From assembly GCA_031269165.1 (NCBI GenBank), contig JAISZQ010000379.1:1-5059 (forward strand): DNA of 5,059 bases, given 5' to 3'. The translations under genes and the position numbers were made by a program. This DNA is from Spirochaetaceae bacterium (GTDB lineage: Bacteria > Spirochaetota > Spirochaetia > Treponematales > Breznakiellaceae). This document shows, one piece after another, positions 1 through 5,055 of the stretch (positions within the stretch are counted from its first letter, which is position 1; each line of letters starts with the position of its first letter). Under the pieces are notes generated by a model. The model saw only the letters and a program-made list of their open reading frames with translations, was not told where the DNA came from and made no database searches.

Positions 1-10
1 CCATAGGTTC

Positions 11-39
11 AGTATAGCGGGAAAAGGGTGAGGTTGCAA
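11..39 (-). promoter_or_regulatory. Possible sigma-70-type promoter facing the left edge
   Basis: Read on the minus strand, TTGCAA (39-34) is separated by exactly 17 bp from TATACT (16-11). These match the TTGACA and TATAAT consensus at 4/6 and 5/6. An ATG lies six bases past the -10 box (4-2), so a transcript starting about seven bases downstream would begin almost at that ATG, as in a leaderless mRNA. It would serve a gene outside the window. No product can be seen, and short promoter matches arise by chance. Confidence 0.3.
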
Positions 40-89
40 GAGGGGGCCAGGGCCTGTCAACAACGTAAGCAAAAAGAAAAGAAAGGTCC

Positions 90-144
90 GCGGATTTTCG
101 CGGATTAACACGGATCGAGCGGGGTATAATCCGTGAAAATCCGC
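90..144. repeat. Inverted repeat of the GCGGATTTTCGCGGATT type
   Basis: A 17-base arm at 90-106 pairs with 128-144. All pairs are Watson-Crick except one G-U wobble (100 with 134), leaving a 21-base loop. The loop and right flank hold related words (ACACGGAT, TTCGTGTCC). Words of this kind (TCCGTGTTAATCCGCG and similar) are known as dispersed intergenic repeats in many bacterial genomes, and this looks like one copy. No terminator T-tract follows. The rest of 1-328 holds no convincing gene. Confidence 0.6.
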
Positions 145-315
145 TTTCGTGTCCCGACATCATTCAAACTGTGGATAAAAGACTATCCGGTAAGCAATAG
201 AAGCCAAACAGGGCCGGTACGCGCCGCAACGCTCAAGGACTTAGGTTCTATCCCCGATTTTTTCGTCTTTTTCGCGTTTTTTCCCCGTCAGACTAAAGCA
301 AATCAGATGGTAACG

Positions 316-327
316 CCTTATATAAGG
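316..327. promoter_or_regulatory. Perfect 12-bp palindrome over the transposase-like gene's ribosome-binding region
   Basis: CCTTATATAAGG is a perfect palindrome ending one base before the ATG at 329. Its AAGG is the only Shine-Dalgarno-like sequence near that start, but it is too close to the ATG for efficient initiation. An in-frame TAA (323-325) excludes an earlier start. Genes of the IS200 group often have translation held down by structure near the start. Here the palindrome could act as an operator or a weak hairpin, which is inference. Confidence 0.3.
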
Positions 328-328
328 T

Positions 329-643
329 ATGAAGTATAAACGAGAACTTTCTGAAAATGTCTGGTACGAGATTCGCACCGAGATTAATGTCGGCGAGCCG
401 CTCTTCCGGCTCCGGGGGGCAATCGCCCTGTTCTACCGTGTCCTCCTCGAAACGAAAAAACGCTTCGGTTTCGAGATTCGCGGGCTGAAACTTGAAGGGG
501 CATGGCTCACGTTCTATATTAAACCCAAGGACGGTTTCAAACTGCCCAAAATAATGCAGTGGCTGAAACAAACGTTTTCCCTCCGCTTCAATCTGATGAC
601 GGGAAGGCCACGCGCGTGGCGCGAATGGAAAATGGATAATTGA
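329..643 (+). CDS. Truncated, catalytically degenerate IS200/REP-associated Y1 transposase-like protein
   Basis: This 104-residue product resembles the N-terminal half of Y1 (REP-associated, IS200-like) transposases. WYEIRTEINVGEPLF is followed by a helix (residues about 30-45), a strand ending YIKP, and the helix KIMQWLKQTFSLRFN, which normally carries the catalytic tyrosine. In active relatives the strand before the proline reads like NHxHLLI and supplies the HUH metal ligands. Here it reads GAWLTFYI, with no histidines, and the expected tyrosine is phenylalanine. Family members normally continue after TGR with a GHxWxxRYW block of at least several dozen residues. Here the frame changes just after TGR: a GGC-CAC (Gly-His) pair is visible one frame over at 606-611. 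An ATGGAAAATGG-type repeat then supplies the stop. The only usable start is ATG 329, with a poorly spaced AAGG. It is probably a relic that was already inactive as a nuclease before truncation. Family recognition is from memory of sequence patterns. Confidence 0.6.
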   Translation: MKYKRELSENVWYEIRTEINVGEPLFRLRGAIALFYRVLLETKKRFGFEIRGLKLEGAWLTFYIKPKDGFKLPKIMQWLKQTFSLRFNLMTGRPRAWREWKMDN

Positions 644-722
644 AAATGGATAATGTCGTGTTTTGGAGACGGCGCGTTCCCTTCTTATAATTTTCCATTC
701 TCCATTTCCCATTTTCAATTCC
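623..722. repeat. Imperfect inverted repeat of ATGGAAAATGG-type units that truncates the transposase-like gene
   Basis: The left arm (about 623-654) and right arm (about 689-722) can pair over some 32 bases with about six mismatches. Exact sub-arms include AATTGAAAATGG (638-649) with CCATTTTCAATT (709-720), and GAATGGAAAAT (623-633) with ATTTTCCATTC (690-700). The arms are built from short related units, so several pairing registers are possible. The spacer of about 34 bases holds no gene. Such AT-rich intergenic repeats behave like miniature non-coding elements in other genomes. The left arm supplies the last codons and the TGA (641-643) of the transposase-like gene, so it lies at or across the break point. 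Confidence 0.6.
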
Positions 723-738
723 CCGGAGGGGTAGGACA

Positions 739-872
739 GCCTGAGGCTGGCGGTATGTGAGGCGAAAACGAGTTTTTCGCCTAAAAACCGGCCTAATCCG
801 GCGTTCCCGCCCGGTTAATCGGGGGCAAAGCCCCCGATTAACGGCCAAAAAGGGTGAACATACCGCCTCAAG
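739..872. repeat. Multi-hairpin palindromic element with a possible three-way junction
   Basis: An outer stem pairs GGCGGTATGT (749-758) with ACATACCGCC (858-867), ten perfect pairs over about 100 bases. Its flanks (CTGAGGC on the left, GCCTCA on the right) are also partly complementary. Inside are two hairpins. One pairs GGCGAAAA (761-768) with TTTTCGCC (774-781). The other pairs GTTAATCGGGGGC (814-826) with GCCCCCGATTAAC (830-842), 13 perfect pairs closed by an AAA loop and extendable across a bulged G. No ORF here has family features or a ribosome site. It could be a folded RNA, a DNA-level REP-type element, or both. No covariation can be tested from one copy. Confidence 0.5.
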
Positions 873-1027
873 CGTTCCGGCCCAACAAGGCGGCCAAAGG
901 ACTTGGGAGAAGTCTGCCCTTCTGCCTATGCCACGGCAGACAGGCAACGTTTTGAAACAATCTTTCCCCACAGTGACAATCATGCCGGGACCCTCGTGTC
1001 GTTGCCCTGAGGCAACGCGTCCGCCGC
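873..1027. other. Intergenic stretch without a supportable gene
   Basis: Reading frames are open here by composition only; none shows a recognisable domain or ribosome site. Small hairpins are visible: GTCTGCC (912-918) with GGCAGAC (935-941), and CGTTGCC (1000-1006) with GGCAACG (1011-1017) around a CTGA loop. A reading of 757-1068 as the decayed C-terminal part of the transposase-like gene is possible but could not be supported. Confidence 0.4.
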
Positions 1028-1056
1028 TTGACAAAACGTTCGGCCTGTTTTATCAT
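1028..1056 (+). promoter_or_regulatory. Near-consensus sigma-70 promoter for the envelope operon
   Basis: The -35 box TTGACA (1028-1033) matches the consensus fully. A 17-bp spacer separates it from the -10 box TATCAT (1051-1056), which matches 5/6. Transcription would begin near 1063 and run rightward. The first gene on that strand with a good ribosome site starts at 1500, so the leader would be about 435 nt and would contain the tandem repeats and element X. No better-matching promoter lies nearer the gene: TTGTAA with TATTTT at 1458-1485 is weak, and its start point would fall on the ribosome site. Confidence 0.65.
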
Positions 1057-1133
1057 TGTCCTATATGAATAGCACAATAGTTCAAAGCGAGAACGCCACG
1101 TGGGGCTTGTCCCCGCCGCCGTGATTCGGGGTC

Positions 1134-1346
1134 GGGGCGTCTTTGACGCCTTCGGAGGGTTGCCCTACAGCCCTCCGCATCCTGCTTCGGGCTTCCGGCC
1201 AGGGCGGGGGCGGGGCGTCTTTGACGCTTTCGGGGGGTTGCCCTACAGCCCTCCGCATCCCGCTACGGGCTTCCGGGCCGGGGCGTCGTTGACGCCTACG
1301 GAGGGTTGCCCTACAGCCCACCGCATCCTGCTTCGGGCATCCGGGC
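1134..1346. repeat. Three tandem copies of a 68-78 bp hairpin repeat
   Basis: Units begin at 1134, 1212 and 1280, each with GGGGCGTC. The first is 78 bp because of about ten extra bases (a G-rich run near 1200-1211); the other two are about 68 bp. Each unit carries two small hairpins. GGCGTC-NTT-GACGCC is perfect in units 1 and 3, with a G-U closing pair in unit 2. CGGAGGG...CCCTCCG is perfect in unit 1, has one G-U pair in unit 2 and one mismatch in unit 3. The 68-bp step breaks the reading frame that is open in the first two units, so the repeat is not maintained as protein. The array lies in the inferred leader of the gene at 1500. Confidence 0.75.
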
Positions 1347-1350
1347 GGGG

Positions 1351-1454
1351 GCGTTGCGGGGGTGTCCCCCGCAGAGGGGGTAGCGGAAGACCACGCGGAG
1401 AGCGTGAAACGATCGGAGCGGGGTCTGGAGCGAGGGGGAGACTTCCCCCTCTTT
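1351..1454 (+). repeat. Element X copy A: palindromic dispersed element in the operon leader
   Basis: In order it holds hairpin I, TGCGGGGG (1355-1362) with CCCCCGCA (1366-1373); the block GAGGGGGTAGCGGAAGAC; hairpin II, CACGC (1392-1396) with GCGTG (1402-1406); the block CGGAGCG; and hairpin III, GAGGGGGA (1432-1439) with TCCCCCTC (1444-1451), followed by TTT. The same series recurs inverted at 2257-2372 and, without hairpin I, at about 3517-3612. The first GAGGGGG (1374-1380) could also pair with CCCCCTC (1445-1451), giving two mutually exclusive folds. The element directly follows the tandem repeats and ends 45 bp before the ATG at 1500. Confidence 0.65.
1432..1454 (+). terminator. Terminator-like hairpin in the leader of the gene at 1500
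   Basis: An 8-bp GC-rich stem, GAGGGGGA with TCCCCCTC, with a GACT loop is followed by only TTTAA. The T-tract is short, so full termination is doubtful. It lies between the promoter at 1028 and the gene, so it could attenuate transcription or simply be part of element X. An alternative partner for its 3' arm exists at 1374-1380. Confidence 0.35.
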
Positions 1455-1499
1455 AACTTGTAACTGATAACGAGTAACTTATTTTATGGAGGATAGATT

Positions 1500-2231
1500 A
1501 TGAAACGGATTGTGGTGGTATTGGTGTTTGCGGGGGCGGCGGCGAGCCTGTTCGCGCAGACGGCGGCGGAACTGCTTGCGCGGGTGGACGACAACGAGAT
1601 CTACGGCACGATTGTCTATGAGGGCCAGATGATCATCGACTATAACGGCAAGCGGTTTGTGAAGACGATGAAGGCGTGGGCGCGGGGAAACAGCGACTCG
1701 TTTATCGAGTTCACTAACCGCGAGGATGCCGGGACGAAGTATCTCAAGAAGGACAAGCGGCTCTATGTGTATTCACCGGACACCGAGGAGGTGATGCTCA
1801 TTTCCGGCCACATGCTCAAGGAGTCGATGATGGGCTCCGATATGTCTTACGAGGACACCATCGAAAACGAGACGCTTACCGCGCGCTACACCCCCGTCTT
1901 GGCGGAGAGCGCGACCGTGGGCGGCAAAGACTGCTGGGTGCTCGACCTTACCGCGAAGAGCCGCACAGAAAGTTACCCCAAACAAAAACTCTGGATCGAA
2001 AAATCGACCGGGGACCTCGTCCGTTATGAACTTTTCGCGCTGTCCGGGGCCAAACTCAAAGAATACGTCCTGATCCGCGTCGAAGTTATCGGCACCCGCC
2101 GCTTCCCCGTGGAGATGGAAATCCGCGACCTCATGCGAAAAGGCAGCAAAACCACGCTGGTCATGAACAACATCACCCTCGACCAGCCCATCGCCGACTC
2201 GGTCTTCACGACCAGAAACTTGGAGCGCTGA
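1500..2231 (+). CDS. LolA-like outer-membrane lipoprotein-sorting family protein (secreted)
   Basis: The 243-residue product has a clear signal peptide: MKR, a hydrophobic core to about residue 18, and likely cleavage at FA-QT after residue 19. The mature part fits the LolA-like 'outer membrane lipoprotein-sorting protein' family: a run of beta-strands, FTNREDAGTKYLKK (71-84), LYVYSPDTEEV (88-98), and the family-typical GSDMSYED (112-119). Such proteins form a half-barrel with a greasy cavity in the periplasm and are thought to carry lipids or lipoproteins toward the outer membrane. Many are encoded beside an RND/MMPL exporter, which is not in this window. The start is set by GGAGGA (1488-1493), seven bases before the ATG. 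There is no lipobox cysteine. It is coupled to the next gene (TGA-GT-ATG). The ligand is unknown. It is distinct from classical LolA of proteobacteria, so no gene symbol is given. Confidence 0.85.
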   Translation: MKRIVVVLVFAGAAASLFAQTAAELLARVDDNEIYGTIVYEGQMIIDYNGKRFVKTMKAWARGNSDSFIEFTNREDAGTKYLKKDKRLYVYSPDTEEVMLISGHMLKESMMGSDMSYEDTIENETLTARYTPVLAESATVGGKDCWVLDLTAKSRTESYPKQKLWIEKSTGDLVRYELFALSGAKLKEYVLIRVEVIGTRRFPVEMEIRDLMRKGSKTTLVMNNITLDQPIADSVFTTRNLER

Positions 2232-2233
2232 GT

Positions 2234-3505
2234 ATGAAGAAGAGCAATACTTATAAGGAGGGGGAAGTCTCCCCCCTGGCTCCGGCCACGCAAACCGTCG
2301 CAGGCTCCGTCTGCTCATGGGTTTGCGCGTCCTCCGCCACCCCCCTCTACGGGGGCTCCGCCCCCGTAACGCCCCCGATTGGACAACGGCGCAAACCGCT
2401 TCAGCACTTTGTGCGATGCGGTTTGGGATTGATACTCGTGTTCTTGCGCGTCACGCTGCCCCTCGCCGCCGCAGACGGCCCGTCTTTTTCGGGGCTGTTC
2501 GACGTGAAGGCCGGCGGCGGCATGACGAACACAGACGAGGCCCTTTCCGGCTTTGACGTATACGCGAACCTCCGCTTGCAGGAACGGGTGAAAAACACGA
2601 TCACGTTTTACACGGCCTTCAACGTACAGGCCGCCTCCGGGATGTTCTCCTCAGGCACTGAGGCGGCACTCTTTGAAGCGGAACGGCTCTACCTGCGCTG
2701 GGCCGAGGATCTGTGGGGCCTTGACGCGGGACTGATGCCGCTCCATTTCGGCTATGGGCAGGTCTTTGCGCCCTCGGACTTTTTGATCAAGAAAAACCCC
2801 GCCGTCCTGGATGCCCGTCCTCGCGGCATCACGGGCGCGGCTCTTTACCAGTATCCGCTTGACAACGTAAAGATCACGGAATTCGCCGTGTTTCCACCCG
2901 GCATGTTGAACAATGGCTGGCAGGATCATCATTTCGGCGCGACCCTTGAAGCCCATTTCACCACCGCCAGTTTTCAGGCGCTCTACGCCTTTCAAACCCC
3001 GTCCCGTCGGCCGGATCAATATGAAAAGGGCGTTCATTTCTTCGGCGGCTCAGTAAAACTGGAAGCGGAAATCGGCCTCCTCGCCGACGGCCTCTACCGC
3101 TACGACCCGACGGGCAATTTCGACCACGAGGGCCTTGCCCTCAGCGCGGGCGCGGACTACACCTTCGGCAAGCTCTATGTGCTTGCGGAATACCTCTATA
3201 ATGGAAGAAACAGCGCGACCCACCGGACGATGGATGGGCTGTTCACCGCCCGCAATATGCTCGGTACAACTTTTTTGTACGCTGTCTCCGATTTGACGAA
3301 CATCACCCTCCACGGGCTCTGGTCTGTCAGCGACCGGTCGTTGCTCCCCTCGTTTGTCTTTTCCCACGACCTGATGCAGGGTTTGACCCTGACCGTCTCC
3401 GCCCAGATTCCCCTCGACTTTGCCGACGACACGCCGGGAGAACTCGGCCCGGAAAGGCTCGGACAGCGGTTTTCGCTGACGGCGGGGTTGCGTTTGCGGA
3501 TTTAG
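2234..3505 (+). CDS. Outer-membrane beta-barrel protein with a repeat-derived N-terminal extension
   Basis: The product has 423 residues. The mature part (about 81-423) looks like a porin-type barrel: alternating amphipathic strands with aromatic girdles (for example NTITFYTAFNVQ, GATLEAHFTTASFQALYAF, KLYVLAEYLYNG) and a final strand QRFSLTAGLRLRI at the C-terminus. I do not recognise a named family. A signal core (GLGLILVFLRVTLPLAAA, about 63-80) precedes a likely cut before D81, but it begins about 60 residues in. Residues about 8-47 are encoded by an inverted copy of element X, which explains the low-complexity Ser/Ala/Pro/Gly stretch. The start ATG 2234 has GGAG (2222-2225) eight bases upstream and follows the previous stop by two bases. 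An alternative GTG at 2411 (residue 60) would give a normal signal peptide, but it has no ribosome site. It is probably in one operon with the LolA-like gene and may be its partner or client. Function is unknown. Confidence 0.8.
   Translation: MKKSNTYKEGEVSPLAPATQTVAGSVCSWVCASSATPLYGGSAPVTPPIGQRRKPLQHFVRCGLGLILVFLRVTLPLAAADGPSFSGLFDVKAGGGMTNTDEALSGFDVYANLRLQERVKNTITFYTAFNVQAASGMFSSGTEAALFEAERLYLRWAEDLWGLDAGLMPLHFGYGQVFAPSDFLIKKNPAVLDARPRGITGAALYQYPLDNVKITEFAVFPPGMLNNGWQDHHFGATLEAHFTTASFQALYAFQTPSRRPDQYEKGVHFFGGSVKLEAEIGLLADGLYRYDPTGNFDHEGLALSAGADYTFGKLYVLAEYLYNGRNSATHRTMDGLFTARNMLGTTFLYAVSDLTNITLHGLWSVSDRSLLPSFVFSHDLMQGLTLTVSAQIPLDFADDTPGELGPERLGQRFSLTAGLRLRI
2257..2425 (-). repeat. Element X copy B, inverted, inside the barrel gene's 5' coding region
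   Basis: Read on the minus strand, 2372-2257 repeats the layout of copy A: GCGTTACGGGGGC, GAGGGGGG with GGCGGAGGAC, CGGAGCC, then GGGGGGAGACTTCCCCC. On the plus strand its hairpins are GGGGGA/TCCCCC (2260-2275), CGCAAACC/GGTTTGCG (2289-2327) and TACGGGGGC/GCCCCCGTA (2348-2368). A further interrupted hairpin, CAAACCGC/GCGGTTTG (2392-2399, 2418-2425) with GCAC/GTGC inside, lies just beyond and may belong to the same insertion. The frame stays open through the whole element, so it is translated if the start at 2234 is used. Confidence 0.7.
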
Positions 3506-3516
3506 CGGAAGACACG

Positions 3517-3612
3517 TTACGGAGGGGATAGCGGAGGACGGCTCACGTTTTGGACGTGGACCGGAGCGAAGGGTCGGCACATTTTGCCGCAGCTTCCCCT
3601 CTTTTTCTATCC
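3517..3612 (+). repeat. Element X copy C, diverged, between the convergent genes
   Basis: CGTTAC is followed at once by GGAGGGGATAGCGGAGGAC, so hairpin I of the other copies is missing. Hairpin II is present as CACGT (3544-3548) with ACGTG (3554-3558), followed by CGGAGCG. The last hairpin differs: CGGCA (3575-3579) with TGCCG (3585-3589), then CTTCCCCTC and TTTTT. GAGGGG (3522-3527) can also pair with CCCCTC (3596-3601), and GGATAG (3526-3531) with CTATCC (3607-3612). It lies just after the stop of the barrel gene. Confidence 0.5.
3570..3606 (+). terminator. Possible terminator of the envelope operon
   Basis: A two-part stem, AGGG (3570-3573) with CCCT (3597-3600) enclosing CGGCA/TGCCG, is followed by C and five Ts (3602-3606). 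It lies 65 bp past the barrel gene stop and ends 52 bp before the end of the convergent flagellar gene. The asymmetric internal loop makes it weaker than a textbook terminator. Confidence 0.4.
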
Positions 3613-3658
3613 GCTCGTGTGTTGAAACAGGCTCAAATGGGGTTCCGTTTCTCTCGGC

Positions 3659-4780
3659 TCATACGACCAATTCGTCGTCGAGAAAGAGCACCTCGCCTTT
3701 TTCGCGTTTGTCGCGGAACCACTGAAGAAAATCTTTGAGGGCCCCCTCGGTATCCGATTTGAGCACGGCTCCCATCACGTCGTTCTCTTCACGAACCAGC
3801 ACTCGCCGTCCGGCAGAAAGATTCGACAAAATCTTTTCTACGAAGGTATCGGGGCGGCCGCGAATAAGCAGTACGATTTCCTGTTCGCTCATGGCGGCAA
3901 GTTTTTCGGCAATCGGTTTGTCGTCGGCGCGGCATACGTCGTCAAGGGTATAGAGGCGTTCCTTCAACGTACGGCCGAGCAAGGGGTTGTCTTCGGCAAG
4001 GCTTGAAATGATCTTGTCGCCAAAGGAAACATCGGTGTTTTTGAGTATCTCGGCAAGGGCGGCAACGCCGTCGATGGTCGTGCCGGGGGCCGAGCCGAGT
4101 TCCCGCGCCCGCTCGCGCAACGTGTCGGCAATCACGCAGACCACTTCGGGGGATACGGGTTTCATGCGCCCGATGCGGGCGGCAATATCCTGCTTTTTCT
4201 CCGCTTCGATAAAGCGCAACGTTCCGGCGGCAAGTTTGGGCGGCAACCGCGCAAGCACCAGGGCGCATGTTTGCGCGCCTTCCTTGTGCAACAGGAGCGC
4301 GACCTGTTCCGGCTGAAAATCTTCAAGAAAAGCAAGCGGCTGTTGCGCGGAAACCGCCGCGTCCGACGAAAGCACCGCCTGAAACTCTTCGTATATCTCA
4401 CGCGCCTCTTCGGGAGTCATGCCGTAGATACGGCCCTCGCTTTTTAGCTCGCTGAGTTCCTCTGCTTTTTTTTGCAGGATGACCGCCTGCGCCCGGGGAA
4501 GGCTAGCCAAAATCTTCGCCCCTTCTTCCTCGCCAATCAGCGCGAGAAATTTCGCAAGCCGCTCGTGCTTGGACGGCGGCAACGGGACTTTGACAAAGGC
4601 ATGAGGCGCGCCCCGATCCTGAGTGTTTTGTGTTCCGTTCTTTTTCAGAGGCGCGGCCGCCTTTTCCGCCGTCATTTTCGCGGTATCAGATTGGACAACT
4701 TTCGCCAACCAATCCTCATCGTCATTCCCGGCATCAAGTCCCATCCCTTTCTTGTAAGCGTGAATTCTATCCATACCCAT
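3659..4780 (-). CDS. fliG: Divergent FliG-family flagellar motor switch protein
   Basis: With the start used here the product has 373 residues. All three FliG regions can be traced: an N-terminal domain (about 70-135, LAKFLALIGEEEGAKILASLP), a middle domain (about 148-275, PLAFLEDFQPEQVALLLHKEGAQT through SPEVV) and a C-terminal domain (about 280-373). The last has ADDK where torque-generating FliG has DDR, and ends EVLFLDDELVV. FliG forms the switch ring on the MS ring and contacts FliM and the stator. The EHPQT motif that binds FliM is EGAQT here, so this copy is divergent. Spirochaetes often carry two FliG proteins; this could be the accessory one. Residues about 15-65 are a charged linker. 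The start is uncertain: ATG 4780 and ATG 4774 lack a clear ribosome site, and a TTG at 4846 would add 22 residues. No other flagellar gene is visible nearby. It converges on the barrel gene, 153 bp away. Confidence 0.8.
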   Translation of the reverse strand: MGMDRIHAYKKGMGLDAGNDDEDWLAKVVQSDTAKMTAEKAAAPLKKNGTQNTQDRGAPHAFVKVPLPPSKHERLAKFLALIGEEEGAKILASLPRAQAVILQKKAEELSELKSEGRIYGMTPEEAREIYEEFQAVLSSDAAVSAQQPLAFLEDFQPEQVALLLHKEGAQTCALVLARLPPKLAAGTLRFIEAEKKQDIAARIGRMKPVSPEVVCVIADTLRERARELGSAPGTTIDGVAALAEILKNTDVSFGDKIISSLAEDNPLLGRTLKERLYTLDDVCRADDKPIAEKLAAMSEQEIVLLIRGRPDTFVEKILSNLSAGRRVLVREENDVMGAVLKSDTEGALKDFLQWFRDKREKGEVLFLDDELVV

Positions 4781-4886
4781 GAGATTAGCAATTTTCTTTG
4801 CAAAATGCAAGCCGGAACACCCCTTCGGCAACAATGCCGATTTCAAAAAAGGAGAAAAGCCTTCCCACTCACTTTGATAAGATAAC
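4781..4886 (-). other. Leader of the fliG-like gene, possibly holding a gene remnant
   Basis: On the minus strand the fliG frame stays open up to a TAG at 4900-4898, but no start in it has a well-spaced ribosome site. In another frame, GTG GGA AGG through AAA GAA AAT TGC TAA (about 27 codons) ends five bases before ATG 4780. It is preceded at once by a stop, so it could be the tail of a broken upstream gene. A small hairpin, TCGGCA with TGCCGA (about 4828-4843), lies between. No convincing promoter was found. Confidence 0.25.
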
Positions 4887-5055
4887 GGGTCGATGGGCTA
4901 CCGGCTGAGGCTGACCGTACCGAATAGCCCGCTTCTTGGGCTAACCTTGACCCACAGAATCATGCGAGGAACTCCCGGTAAGCCAGCAAGATATATAACT
5001 TCATCAGTCCTATCCATACCGTCTTCACCCCGGGCGGCCCGTCACTGGGCGCCCG
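4887..5055. repeat. Structured edge region with hairpins; no supportable gene
   Basis: TAGCCC (4925-4930) pairs with GGGCTA (4938-4943), and a second GGGCTA (4895-4900) offers an alternative partner. GGGTC (4887-4891) can close over the whole with GACCC (4949-4953). At the edge, CGGGCGGCCC (5031-5040) pairs with GGGCGCCCG (5047-5055), with one bulge and a GTCACT loop, followed by TTTC. Three short frames are open: minus 5017-4898 (39 codons, MDRTDEVIYLAGLPG), minus from the edge to 4960 (GLMKLYILLAYREFLA), and plus from 4893 to the edge. None shows a recognised family. It looks like part of an element cut by the window end. Confidence 0.3.

Noticed and set aside
739..872. Integron attC site or retron-type RNA.
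   Set aside because: No integrase or reverse transcriptase is in the window, and the attC core motifs and retron-type branching signals were not seen.
293..1034. Overlapping minus-strand open frames of about 140 codons.
   Set aside because: They lie opposite the transposase-like gene and repeats, show no family features, and encode the repeat arms as low-complexity peptide.
757..1068. An open frame of 103 codons after the transposase-like relic.
   Set aside because: It overlaps perfect hairpins, has no ribosome site or domain, and is Arg/Pro/Ser-rich as expected from GC-rich non-coding DNA.
1134..1346. CRISPR array.
   Set aside because: The copies are contiguous and near-identical throughout, with no unique spacers and no cas genes.
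1100..1456. An open frame of 118 codons with an apparent protein repeat (VFDAFGGLPYSPPHP).
   Set aside because: It starts at GTG without a clear ribosome site. The frame is lost relative to the DNA repeat at the third unit, and the sequence is explained by hairpin repeats and element X.
1773..2318. A long minus-strand frame opposite the LolA-like gene.
   Set aside because: It mirrors a well-supported gene with signal peptide and family motifs, and its composition is typical of an antisense shadow.
3050..3580. Minus-strand frame of 176 codons opposite the barrel gene.
   Set aside because: It has no domain or start signal and is the complement of barrel strands.
4472..4885. Plus-strand frame of 137 codons opposite the fliG-like N-terminus.
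   Set aside because: The minus-strand product has clear FliG domain order, and this frame shows none.
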